This document shows positions 9,140 through 19,684 of a stretch of 64,000 nucleotides of DNA, in pieces. Origin of the DNA: Lucinisca nassula (lineage: Eukaryota; Mollusca; Bivalvia; Lucinida; Lucinidae); assembly GCA_963580285.1 (NCBI GenBank), contig OY757016.1:46931228-46995227 (forward strand), written 5' to 3'. The position numbers were made by a program, and so were the translations under genes. The notes beneath the pieces were generated by a model that had not been told where the DNA came from, searched no databases, and saw only the letters and a list, made by a program, of their open reading frames with translations. Position 1 is the stretch's first letter; each line of letters begins with the position of its first letter.

Positions 9140-11685
9140 TGTTACGAGATGGAATAGGAAACCTCTCTGGTGCTTATGCACATCTAAATTATTTTAGTAG
9201 ATATATGGTAGGGCGGTGTGAGTGAAATATTTTGGGTGAAATATGGTACGCAAACTATGCGGCTCCATGAACAAGTCATGCACATATCATACGATGTATG
9301 CATGAGTGGTTTATAGAGAGCTGTTTTTACAATACAGGGGGCCGCTAAAAGGCTGAGTTCTATAGAATTTGCCTAAAAATCGCCAACCGCCAAATTGTGC
9401 CATATATGATTTTTATTCCCGTCACGTGTTGTGTGGGTGTTCGTTTTGACAGGAGTCATGTCATTGATTATAGGGTCGTTTCATCAATTTTTCCTATGGG
9501 AAATATACTATTTGAACGCAAATCCATTGTCTACTCGATTTTTGCTATCTAGCTTTGTTTGTGGCCGGTATCTCCACTTCCCCACGAACAAAGCAAGGTA
9601 ATACGAGTAGGCATGATTTTCCGGTAGTATTCATAGATATATAAACCCTGAAAAAAAAAGCGGACACCTTAGCAGCAGGTCAAGTTGTAAAGAGTAAACA
9701 CAACATTGTGACGGGGAAATAGAAAGTATATTGAAAGGTATGTTTAATCTATGTTTAGTATTATTTTTGTATGAACATGCTTGTAGGTTTTGGAGGGGTT
9801 TACTTCTAGTATACCCCAACTTTCTGAAGCCTATTCTGAATTCACTATTGAGGCCTGTAGTGATTAGGCTACTAGCTTTGCCAGCTAGACGTCGCAGGAT
9901 CGATCCCAGGCTTCTCCAGTAGTAGAATGAGTCTTTCTAAGTGAGGTCCTGTCTCATGCTGACCCTAGATGTTGGTGAGACGTAAAGTTTGGACACCCGC
10001 TCATTCTAGATTCATTTAGGCTTTTAGACCCCTTTTGTAGAATGTAATTAATAAACGCCGGGTCACTTGTTTGATCCATGACTTGTGACTGGCTGTGGTT
10101 AGAAAACCGTGGTTCCGTCCCAATATGATATTAGGTGTAGAGGGGACGTAAACTTAAGACGGGTTTAACCACATCTTCATCATCAGGGCAAACTCATACA
10201 AGAGCCTGTTGGGTTATCCGTGATGATGAACCGTAATGAATTTTATTTTACAAGCATGTTCACGTTGATTAGAAATAATTTTGTTCAAGAAGAATTACGA
10301 GTTCATTTTGTAATGATGCCGTTTTTGTCTGATAACTCAGTTTGTGCATGTATGTACATATAAAGAACGTGATGATGATAAGTGGGAGTATTTGGTCGCC
10401 ACACGTCATAACGGCCTGAGCGGCGGGGATGACGTCAGCTGCGTCATCGGCGTCGCGAGGACGGTTGTGACGGGGTGCCTACCAAATAGAGAGAATTTAC
10501 GGCAAACAGTGTTGGCCCATATGAGACACTAACAAATGTTGTAGATTATAGATGAAAATCTTCTGTTGTAGTTTCTATCTGTTATTAATGTATTGAATTT
10601 GTGAATAGCTATATTTGTGAGCCGTGTCGCGGAGAAGGATATGAAATAGAGATTGTTATGTTTCCTGTAATTGGCGGCTGACCAGGTAGCGCAAAGGCGT
10701 GGTCTGTTCAATTGCCTCTTACTTGTGATAATGTAGTGAGCACAAATTTGATGAGTATTATGCTCAGTAGTAGTGAGCATTAATTGATTTCTGTAGTGCT
10801 CAGTAAGGAACCATGAACTTTGAGTATTATTGTGTCAAGCGCTGGGTGCTGATAATTTGATGCACAGTCAAGTTGAGTTCTGCTGTACGGTTATTTGTCG
10901 CATGCACTAATCAGCCTGTATGTCTGGTCGGCGCATGCGCAATAACGGTATATGCATGAACATATTTTTACTTCTCCGGGAGGGGGATCATGATATAGCA
11001 TGTATGTTTTGTGACTCGTTTCTAGTCCCGTTATCGTAATTTGCAGGCATAACAATGTGTGACCTGCTGCTCCCTGCTTCATAGCAGCAGGTACTGGTAC
11101 GACGCTAGGCGTTAGGGTCCAGCAAGGGCGGACAGACCGCCGTAATCAGCGCCTACCAGGATAGAAGCAGATTCTTCTAAATCATTGTTCGTTGTAAACA
11201 AATGTGATCAGGGAAGAGGTCAACTTACCTTATTTGGACGATCACTAAACGTTTGATCAGCAAACGTGATCGCTAATCCTAGGATAATCAATTATGTTGA
11301 TAGACTAGTTTTACTAGTTCGCGAGAAGAAGTGTCACGCGAGTGGGGGATTCACCCAAAGTTATAAACTGGCCAGTCGCGTTTTGTGTTGTTTCTTTTTT
11401 TGTTTTTCTTGTTGTTTTTGTTGTTTGCTTCTGTAGGTATTCACGTCACCCGTTCCGAGCACAGAACAGTGTTTTGCCTTCGGAGCGGACGTCGTGAGTT
11501 GGCTACAGAAGCAACAATTTGTGATGTTTTGTGTTAGTAAGTGTTGTATGTAGATACTGTAAATAATTCATGTCAATCATTTAACATCTTTCTTGTGCCT
11601 TACCCCACAGCTGCCCGTACACCTGTCAGAGATCACGCTCGGTTGTCTTGTCAGCATGGGGGTTTGCGGGACGCCGTAAACCCAC
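9140..11685 (+). repeat. 3' LTR, missing its last 8 bp
   Basis: Identical to the 5' LTR from TGTTAC at 9140 except one base (T at 10606). Identity stops at CCCAC (11685). The 5' LTR continues ATGTAACA, whereas here the sequence turns into CAGGGCCATATTTCC. Confidence 0.95.
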
Positions 11686-12080
11686 CAGGGCCATATTTCC
11701 TTTTGAGAATTCTTTGTCGTTGCTTTCGCTTTGTTTCATTACTGAAAATACTTTGGAAGAAAGTCTGTCCCCTATTGGTCTATTCAACGGAAGGAACTTT
11801 CCTTTCGTGATGGGAAGTTTTTTTTTTTTTTTTTTTTTTTTCTTTTTGTTGTTTTTGTTTACGAAATAAAGTTTGTTTTTCAGTGAGCTGAAACAGTTTC
11901 TACTTCGTTCTTGTGAAACTTACAACTAGAATAGACGTTAGTTTATGCTTTGAGAAGTGTTTATTCCTTTGACGAGAGTTTATTCAAACGAAGGTCCTGT
12001 AATATGCATACTATACTCCAGTTATTTAAGATTATGAGTGAGGCCATTATTATTATTATTATTATTTTTTTTTTTTTTTG
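11686..12080. other. AT-rich 3' flank, no gene
   Basis: Contains T runs at about 11819-11840 and 12067-12079 and a (TTA)n stretch near 12047. No gene or target-site duplication seen. Confidence 0.5.
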
Positions 12081-12358
12081 CATTACGAAAACATGCCTTT
12101 TCAAATAAATTGAACATATTTCCACCCAAAAAATGAAAATGTTCAGATAAAAGATTCTGCTATTTTTCATAATTCAGCTCATAACATAGATTTTGGGTAC
12201 TCGTTGGAACCGTCTCGACCAGGCAGTTTCTGACGAGTACCAAAAATCTATGTTTTGGGCAGAAATGCGAAAAATAATGTACACCCATACAAACCCCATT
12301 CTACTGGATTAAAGTGGAGTTTAAGAGGGTCAAAATTGCATAGGAATGTTTTCATGAT
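12081..12358. mobile_element. MITE family R with H2 palindrome, copy 1
   Basis: Ends read ATTACGAAAACATGCC at left and GGAATGTTTTCATGATGG at right, imperfect inverted repeats. The centre (about 12184-12257) is a degenerate palindrome of the H2 type (TGGGTACTCGTTGGAACC and its mirror). Related copies: about 17590, 19040, 34010, 57000, 62015, 63170. Confidence 0.7.
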
Positions 12359-13286
12359 GGTCTTCTGTTTTTTTTGTTTTTTTTTTTCGAAATCGGCCAC
12401 GTGCACACATGTTGCAATTTTTATCTTGTATATTCTAACCATTTCACATTTGTACGGTTTAGTAACGCCACAGACAACAAAAAGCTACTTTAAAGAAGGT
12501 GATTTAAGGTTCCTCAATACAGTTATTTCACTACATTTGAGGTACTGAAAAAATCATTTTTGCAAATAGTTACCCAAACAGATTTTTCATCAGATGGTAG
12601 TCCATGTAAATGTAAGAATATGAAAGCAAAATATTTTTATTGGAAAGTCACCATGTTAGTAATTTATTGCATTTTTCCATGGTTTTGCAAAAATGATATC
12701 TTAATCCATAGAACAAAAATGTGTAAAATACTATCATAGAATTGTGGCTAAAGGTTGCCTTTAGGCACTGCAAGAGTGGAATTTCAAGTAAAATACCTAA
12801 ATAGTACTGAAAATTAATGATTCCTCCCCCACCCCCCAAAAATGTAATTATTTCACCTGGTACTATTTTTAAATTCAGTGTATGGTAGCCAAAAATGACC
12901 AGTTCTACCAAGTTGGCAGTAAGATCACTGATTGGGTTGAGGTGTTGCAATCTCTTGCATTTAGCTTGTAAAATGATTGACCTTCTTTGGTGCTTTTAGT
13001 ATTTCATTTTATATATTTCATTCATGCAATTTATAACAATTTATGAATCACTGCACCAAAGTTTCACTGTATTATTGATTGTGTTTACTGGGTGGATGAT
13101 TTGATACTGGAATAAAATCCAAAACCAAAAAAAAAAAAAATAAGATAAAAACAGTTTATCCCCATATTTGAACTGAAAGAATGAAAGCAGCCTGTTCAGC
13201 ACCAGGATTTTTGTGCAAAAGGCTTCTGATCACTTCCAATAACTGCTATGTTATAGCAGTGATTTTTACCCATTGATTTGTTACAT
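12359..13286. other. AT-rich, no gene
   Basis: No coding signal. A run of A at about 13125-13140 follows ATAAAATCC. Short ORFs are chance. Confidence 0.5.
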
Positions 13287-14470
13287 AAGAATCAGAATCA
13301 GAATTGTTACTGGTGACACGTCAAATGACATTCATACACCAGGACCTGTGATATGGGAAGTTAGTCCCTAGCTCTAAGATGTAAACTTAGCTACACAATC
13401 ATCAGCACCTTCCGCCGTCGAAATAATAGAATCCGGAAAGGCATTCCAATCTCTAATGGTTCGGGGGAAGAACGATTCTTTATAAATATCCGTTCTTGCA
13501 GTAAGGGTCTGAAACGTCATTGAATGGTGCTGTCTACAGTGCCTAGCCGGGGGAACAAGGTCATCTGTTGGAATGCTGGCAGCACCCTTTAGACCTTTGT
13601 GTAAGAGTATGAGCCTACTGTCTCTTCTCCTTTTCTTCAGAGACTCCCATCTTAATTTTCCTAGAATTCCAGTCATGCTCCCAGTTTCAAAGCAGTAATT
13701 TCCAGTTACAAATCTAGCCGCTCTATTCTGAACTTTTTCAATTTCTTCATTTAGGACCACTCCGCTTGGGTCCCAGATGCAACTACCATATTCCAAGATT
13801 GGGCGAACAAGTCCCCTGTATGCTGTCTCTTTCACATCCTGGGGACACTGATGAAGATTTCGCCTCAGGAATCCAAGAGTTCTATTCGCCTTTGTACACA
13901 TATTGCATATCTCAAATCGTGAGTGATTGTCACACCAAGGTATTTAATGGAATTCACATTTTCGAGGACCGTTCCCTCTAAAGTGTAAGAAGCCTCAACT
14001 TTATTAGATCTCTTCCTTGTTATCTGCATAATATTGCATTTAACTGGCTGAAATCTCATGCCCCATTTTTGGGCCCAACATCCTAATCCATCTATGTCAG
14101 CCTGAAGTTTCAGTGAGTCATCTGTATCTCTAATTTCCCGGTAACAAACACAGTCATCTGCGAAAAGTCTTATTTCTGAGTCAATGTCAGAGGAAATATC
14201 ATTGATGTACAGGGAGAACAATAGAGGACCAAGAACAGTCCCTTGTGGGACTCCAGACAAAACTGGCGCCCATACTGAAGATTCACCATTAGCAAAAACA
14301 CGCTGTTTTCTGTTCACATGAGTCACCATAAACAAATAATTGATGTTTGGACATATTTATCTAATCCAATTAATGATCTGTTGTGTCACCTACTTACCAA
14401 TGTGCGGGTTGGTAAAATTTCATAGAAGCCCAATGCTTTTAATATGTTTTGCTGAAAGAAGTTAAAAAAG
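13287..14470 (-). pseudogene. CR1/L2-like LINE, 5'-truncated and frameshifted
   Basis: On the minus strand, 14335-13865 encodes the reverse-transcriptase palm: SGVPQGTVLGPLLFSLYIND, then RLFADDCVCY with the catalytic FADD, then IKYLGVTI. 13901-13374 encodes the thumb and C-terminal part (TLGFLRRNLHQCPQDVKETA ... RNRAARF-like VQNRAARFV ... DWNAFPDSI). The two frames join near 13895-13925, where a small deletion has shifted the frame. Upstream, about 14336-14470, an in-frame TAA follows IINWIR and similarity fades. The 3' end has a GATTCT-type short tandem tail (13287-13305), typical of CR1/L2 elements. No endonuclease domain remains, so it is a dead copy. Confidence 0.88.
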
Positions 14471-15525
14471 AAATCTACCCTTTTCAACTTGTTTACTTGG
14501 GAACAGGGGTGAACAACACAAACAGGACAATGTTACACGTAGAAACTAGTTCAGAAATGAAGGCATACTATTCATGAATTAACGAACAAATTATGTTAGA
14601 AAGTATGTGAAAGTAGGCGCAAGACAGTTTCAAATATGAATATTATGTTTTAAATTTAAAGCAATGGTGTACTATTGTTGTTTTTTTGTTTTTTTTTTTT
14701 GGGGGGGGGGGGGGGGGAATTAGTTCCAAGGCGTATGAATACGTTTTTGCATTTGGCAAGATGGAAATCTCTTCAATTTGACAGCTACACTAATTTATCA
14801 GTGATGACAGGCTTCCAAGATAGGCGATTTCATTATGGTTTACGCAGGAAGAAGGCTACATAGCTGACTTTTCAAGGTATTTTCATTGATGATGGAGAAA
14901 ATAAAATGTGGAATGCATAATTGATGAAATCTCAGCATTTCAGATTTACCGCAAGAAAAGGAGATGATGGCGCCCATCGAGAATAAACATGTCAAAAAAA
15001 TCTGGTTTTCAATTCAGGTAGCCTTTTTGATAGAAAGCTTTGACCGAGTCGTTAGTATTTGATGTGAACTATTGATCTGCAGCTGTTTTAGTAACTTTTA
15101 AAAAGTCTATAAAGCGGTTTCCTTTTTTCCTGGTAAAAGTGAAAAATACAGAATTTCATTTATTTTCAAAGGCACAGGGATGTTGCTAATGCAAGAAAGT
15201 ACTTGCTGTATTAACCGTTTATACCTCCAAACCTTTTTCTTGTGGGACATGGATTTTTAAACGGAAATCAGGATTATATTTTGGGGAAATCAACTTGCAA
15301 ATCTTTCATCTATATTTTTCTTGTGCAAATGTATTGAGGAAACTTAAGATGTCCTGAGATAAAAGTACTTTCATAAATTTCTTTTCCGTTCACAAAAGGT
15401 TACTTTCGCTGTAATATAAAGGGCAGCTAAAATAATTTTCACCCTAGTTGTAATCTAAAACTGTTAGTTTAACACTTAAATACCAGCATTTTAAACAAGA
15501 AGTGCAGATCTGGTAAAACGCAGCA
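14471..15525. other. No gene; homopolymer run
   Basis: Poly(T) then poly(G) at about 14679-14717, otherwise AT-rich unique-looking sequence. Confidence 0.5.
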
Positions 15526-15905
15526 TTATGCCGCCTTTCTATGTTTTGATTCCATGGCCCAGTGAGATTCTATGATGGGGCGGTCTAAGTCCCTCTGGAG
15601 GGTGACCGAATAATCAGGGAGAATTATGGTCAGGTACACCCCAGTGTCACCAGCAAATAGGCGAACCCGGGACCGCACATTGTCGGGTAGGTCGTTAAGG
15701 TATAATAACAATAATATTGTGCCTAGAACTGATCCTTGTGGTACACCTGAAGTAACTGGAACCTCATCTGAGTACTCACATTCAAGTGCAACTGTCTGAC
15801 TGCTCTCAATCAGAAAAGACTTAATTCACTGGATAGTTAATCCATGTACCAGTAGCTTGTGAAGAAGCTTCATGTGATTCACCTAGCCAAAGGTCATGCT
15901 AAACC
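15526..15905 (-). pseudogene. Second LINE reverse transcriptase fragment
   Basis: Minus-strand translation shows VNHMKLLHKLLVHGLTIQ, then FLIESSQTVALECEYSDEV, VPVTSGVPQGSVLGT, LYLNDLPDNVRSRVRLFAGD and a degraded remainder ending SHWAMESKH. This is palm motifs A-C of a Jockey/CR1-class LINE, in a different subfamily from the element at 13287. The catalytic FADD has become FAGD, stops interrupt the upstream half and about 125 codons remain. Dead fragment. Confidence 0.82.
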
Positions 15906-16834
15906 CAAGATAAGATCTATTTGTTGACCATTTAATCATGATCTGGTAAGGTCATAAACAAGCAGAATCACATGAGTGTCACAAGATCTGCGCTCCCAGG
16001 CTGTTGAGTATTTTGTGATCATAAGGTATGTCCAAACCAAATCTTATGCGGCGAAATTTAGTTTCAACCTACAAAAATCCATTTTTTGAAGGATTTTCTG
16101 CTTGTCGGAATTTTGTTAACCTGTCCCCGTAGAAAACCTAAAGCAAATTCTTATATGCCCATTATGACATAAAGACCACATTGGTAATGGGAAATTGTTT
16201 TTAAGAAATAGGTGCGATATGGGCATAAGAGCAATTTACGATCTTACTAGTGAGGAAGTGGTATTTTATAGTTTTGAACAGTTAAAGGCGAAATATGATA
16301 TAAGGGCCACATTTTTAGACTACCACCATGTAGTAAATAGTATTTCTCAAGTATGAAAAGATCAAATTCACATGAATCGTGTATTTGCTGTTAAATTTAA
16401 ACAAAATGTAGTTTGTAACATATACTTTCAAGACTTGATTAGTTCAAAGAAAGGGAGTAGACTATTTATGATATTTTGGTTAGAGTAAACGAATACATTA
16501 CACAAACAAAATGGCAAACGGAGATAGGAGATAAAGTGGACAAAGAGCATTAAAGACATTTCACGAGACAAAACTACGCGACTTTCAATACAAAATCAAT
16601 AATAAAAATTTAGTAACACATTCATTTCTATTTAAAATTAATAAAATCAGGGTTGTAGTTACTGTAATGAACAACCAGAAAAAATCCATTACTTATTTCT
16701 TAGATGCCCAAAAGTAAGAACGTTTTAGACTGAACTTTAATCATGGTTGACCACAAATGTAAATCCAGAAATATCGCTAGAGGATCGTAAAATACTATTT
16801 TCACACGGTGGTAAAGCAGAAGTGGTCAATTACA

Positions 16835-16867
<33 letters not shown>

Positions 16868-17589
16868 GCAAAATATTGTATATACGAAAACAAATTTGTT
16901 TCTATGAATAAAGTGCTTAGCGAGAGATACATTTCACTCATAAACAACAGGTTAGATAAATTCTTTAAGATTAAAGCCCCTCTCTCGCCCAGCCCAGTGG
17001 AATTCGTTTCACTGACCGCTCCAAGGCGGTTCTTCTGTCGCTGTTTATTTTTGTTATGGTTTGTCTTTGAGTGTTTGTATCACTTATTTTTGGATATCGA
17101 ATCGGCCATTTTGTGGAAAAGTAACTGTCCTTTTGGCTTTCCGCTATTGATGTTTCCATTAGGGTCTGTTGTTTCATGTTTGTGTTTCTTTCCCCTTTGG
17201 TAACTCTGGTGGGAGCTGTGGGTAAATTGTGTCGATTCCTGATCATTGCCTACACTTCTATGTTCTACATATAACTACTTTTACCCAAACACTGATGATT
17301 CATGAGGCCTATTCCGACTTAATGTTTATGTTTGGTGTCAGGGTTCTGTTTTCCGTCGACTATCTGCCACACATATAGTGCAGTAGACTTGTACCATTAG
17401 CTATAAAAGGCACATCTTGTAGAAAATACATGTACAGTGTTACTACAGTTTGTTTCCTGCTCTCCCATGAAAGAATTTTATTATTATTTTTTTTTTTTTT
17501 TTTTTTTTTTTCAAATTGATTATCATCGTCTATTAGCCAATACGATGTTACACCCGTATGACTTTGTGCATTCTTTCATATCTTAACAA
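15906..17589. other. No gene; microsatellite and poly(T)
   Basis: AT-rich. A (CT)n microsatellite lies at 16834-16861 and a poly(T) run at about 17490-17511. Open frames around 16808-17246 have no recognisable domain and are read as chance. Confidence 0.5.
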
Positions 17590-18012
17590 TATTTACTTTT
17601 CTGGTGAAAAATTGTGATAGTTTTCTCATTTATGCTTCAAACATGGCTGTTGGTGCTCGTTGGAACTGCCGCAGTGAAGTGGTTCTATCGAGTACCCACG
17701 GCGTATGTCATGGAGCAGGAATGAGAAAAATATTGTATACCCAGTCAGACGCGCATCCGACTGAGGTACTGAGGCCGACGATTATCATACGAGATATTTT
17801 GGCCAGCAATAATCGAGTGTATGTAAACATAAAGTGCATATAACTCCATGTCAACAGACATACAACGTCTAAACAACGTCGTGTCAACGTCAATTGCATT
17901 GACGCTGACGCAGCAAATTGTATACCCAGTTACAAAATATTGTAACCCCCAGTTCTCTCTCTATAAAGTTGGGTTTAAAGGGGCGTTCATTGCACGGACC
18001 TGTTATCGTAAT
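17590..18012. mobile_element. MITE family R with H2 palindrome, copy 2, interrupted
   Basis: Left part 17604-17731 carries the H2 palindrome (GTTGGTGCTCGTTGGAACTG to GAGTACCCACGGCGTATG). The right part resumes at about 17931 with the family's CCCCAGTT...CTATAAAGT...GGGGCGTTCAT end. It is split by the 171-bp insertion at 17746-17916. Confidence 0.7.
17746..17916 (-). mobile_element. 171-bp insertion carrying one unit of the 34-bp repeat
   Basis: Flanked by a 14-bp direct repeat ATTGTATACCCAGT (17732-17745 and 17917-17930). Its reverse complement matches the two flanks of the big minisatellite (about 19660-19684 and 23119-23222). It holds a single 34-bp unit at 17844-17877 where the other copy has about 101. 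Confidence 0.8.
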
Positions 18013-18182
18013 GAATCGTCTTATTATTAACATTGCTAGAGATACTCGCCTACCAGTCGAGAAAGACAGAAGACCAACTTCTATCGTACATGTTGTCTAA
18101 ACTGAAAAGCACTCACACAACCTTTCAATAATTCCCTGTCCCCTTTTTGTACTTTCTCTCATCTACTTACTTCTAAAATATG

Positions 18183-18600
18183 TTCTAGAAAGGGTTGTCC
18201 TTTGGAAACAAGGAATACACCACAAAACTGTAAACTAGATCGCGCAGTCGATGGCGCGCCATCGCAAATCCCCACGTTTTGACCGCTTCACGGGACCCTT
18301 GGGGGCTGGTCCAAAAATTAATGTGCTCTTGCAGAAGCCATTCATGTATGTAACTCACACACCAAATTTGGTTGAATTCCAATGAACGGTGTAGGAGGAG
18401 ATAGCCGGACAGACGGACGGACGGACGAACGGACAGACGGAGGCGATAACAATATCCCCACTTTTCTTCGAAAAACGTGGGGATAAATATGGAGTGTACA
18501 TGTTTTCTGGACCAGACTAGCTAGTTTTGCCCAATTAGGCCTCATCAGTGACCCTAAAAAATTTCAAAATTCACCACTGGAAGGGCAAGAAAATATAAAC
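18183..18600. repeat. Unnamed repeat, copy 1, with an insertion
   Basis: Matches 18670-18990 from TATGTTCTAGAAA through GGAGTGTACATGTTTTCTGG to CAGTGACCCT. Interrupted by the element at 18234-18486. Confidence 0.7.
18234..18486. mobile_element. Small non-autonomous element, class unresolved
   Basis: Starts CTAGATCGCGCAGTCGATGG and ends with a hairpin, CCCCACTTTTC paired across to ACGTGGGG, then ATAA. Internal GGACAGACGGACGG tandem. A relative starts at 54894 (ACTAGATCTCGCAGTCAATG). The sister repeat copy at 18825-18850 shows the empty site. TAAA flanks both sides as a possible 4-bp duplication. Confidence 0.55.
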
Positions 18601-18669
18601 TACACTATGATGTTGGGCAGGGAGACATTTTACGACCTCCACACATTCCCAGACACCAGCTATAGTGAC

Positions 18670-18990
18670 GTTAAATATGTTCTAGAAATGGTTATCCTTT
18701 GGAGTGAGTGAGTGAGTGAGTGAGTGTTTGAGTTTTACGTCCCACCAACAGCTAAGGCCATACGGAGACGGGACCTAGGTTTAAAGACTCATCCGAAAGT
18801 GTATATCCTTTGGAAGCAAGGAATGCACCACAAAACTGGAACATATGGAGTGTACATGTTTTCTGGGCCAGAATAGCTAGTTTCGGCCAATAAGGCCTCG
18901 TCAGTGACCCTCAAACCTTTTCAAAGCTTTCCAAAATGTCGGCACAAGAATTTCAGAGAAAATAAGTTCAGTTAATATGGCATTAGGATA
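18670..18990. repeat. Unnamed repeat, copy 2, with a SINE insertion
   Basis: Sister of 18183-18600; interrupted at CTTTGGA by a truncated SINE (18704-18803). Confidence 0.7.
18704..18803 (-). mobile_element. SINE C, 5'-truncated, minus strand
   Basis: Reverse complement of the SINE C 3' half (ACTTTCGGATGAGTCTTTAA ... TTGGTGGGACGTAAAACTCA) with an expanded (ACTC)n tail. Flanked by an 11-bp target-site duplication TATCCTTTGGA (18693-18703, 18804-18814). Confidence 0.85.
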
Positions 18991-19039
18991 ACACATCCGT
19001 GGGATATAGTAAATTTCTCAAACCTTAAAAAAGGCATCT

Positions 19040-19252
19040 TTTTCTGATGAAGATTTGTGATATTTTTCCCATTTATACTCCAAACATAGGTTTTGGATGC
19101 GGTTGCTCAATGAGGCGGTTCTAACGAGTACCCACAGCCTATGTCTTGGAGCAGAACTAAGGAAATTAATGTTATTCCCCGTAAACCCCAGTTTTCTTTA
19201 TATAAGTTTAGTGGGGTCTTAATTTCACGGACTTGTTCACGTGATGGGAAGT
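19040..19252. mobile_element. MITE family R with H2 palindrome, copy 3
   Basis: Has GATATTTTTCCCATTTATAC, TTGGATGCGGTTGCTC / GCGGTTCTAACGAGTACCCA, then CCCGTAAACCCCAGTTTTC and a TATAAG...GGGGTC right half, as in the other R copies. Confidence 0.65.
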
Positions 19253-19329
19253 GGTTTTAGGTTCTAGCTTTACGTAATAACGCCAAATTAGGTCATTACC
19301 TGCCGTCCGTATTTTTTTATTTTATTTTT

Positions 19330-19560
19330 TTTTTTTTTTTTGGTTTTGGTTTTACGGCCCTTTCAAGATTATTTCACCCGTATCGAGCGATCGTTAATCA
19401 GAGATGGGCGAAAACCAGAGTACCCGGAGAAAAACCACCTTACCTTCCGTTGCAGAACTTGGCGTCTCACATATGACCCGAGCGAGACTCGAACCACAGC
19501 GGTGAGAGACCTAATGTTCAAGAGTCAGCACTCTTAACCACTAGGCCACGGAGGCCCGTT
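19330..19560 (-). mobile_element. SINE F, tRNA-derived, minus strand
   Basis: Minus strand begins GCCTCCGTGGCCTAGTGG with an A-box-like start, has a B-box-like GGTTCGAGTCTCGCTCGG, then GTTCTGCAACGGAAGGT, and ends GGGCCGTAAAACCAAAACCA followed by A-rich tail. Other copies: 27237, 44060, 45560, 49370, 54725. Confidence 0.85.
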
Positions 19561-19684
19561 ACCGTCGGTATGATCATTTTCCACATTAATCTGGTACTTT
19601 TGAGTAACAAGTTCCGGAGCCGATGCTACACGCTATGTCAATTTCGTTGTTGCATCGACTTTGCTGCGTCAGCGTCAATGCATC

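Larger units (their letters stand above)
1140..11685 (+). mobile_element. Gmr1-type Ty3/Gypsy LTR retrotransposon, near-complete and young
   Basis: A 10.5-kb element: 5' LTR (1140-3693), tRNA-Leu-type primer binding site (3696), leader, one continuous gag-pol ORF (4424-9022), polypurine tract (9125) and 3' LTR (9140-11685). The LTRs align at an exact 8000-bp offset with no indel, and I saw one substitution (A at 2606, T at 10606). Domain order is Gag, protease, integrase, reverse transcriptase, RNase H. Integrase before RT is typical of Ty1/copia, but the domain sequences are Ty3/Gypsy-like. That combination defines the Gmr1 group described from cod and other deuterostomes. No envelope ORF is present. 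The 3' LTR lacks its last 8 bp and no target-site duplication is visible. Intact ORF plus near-identical LTRs imply recent insertion. Confidence 0.93.

Noticed and set aside
16808..17203. 131-codon ORF
   Set aside because: Starts in a (CT)n run and then is composed of cysteine/phenylalanine-rich chance sequence; an opposing ORF overlaps it.
18234..18486. Helitron assignment
   Set aside because: There is a 3'-terminal hairpin, but the ends are not TC...CTRR and a 4-bp TAAA repeat may flank it, so class is left open.
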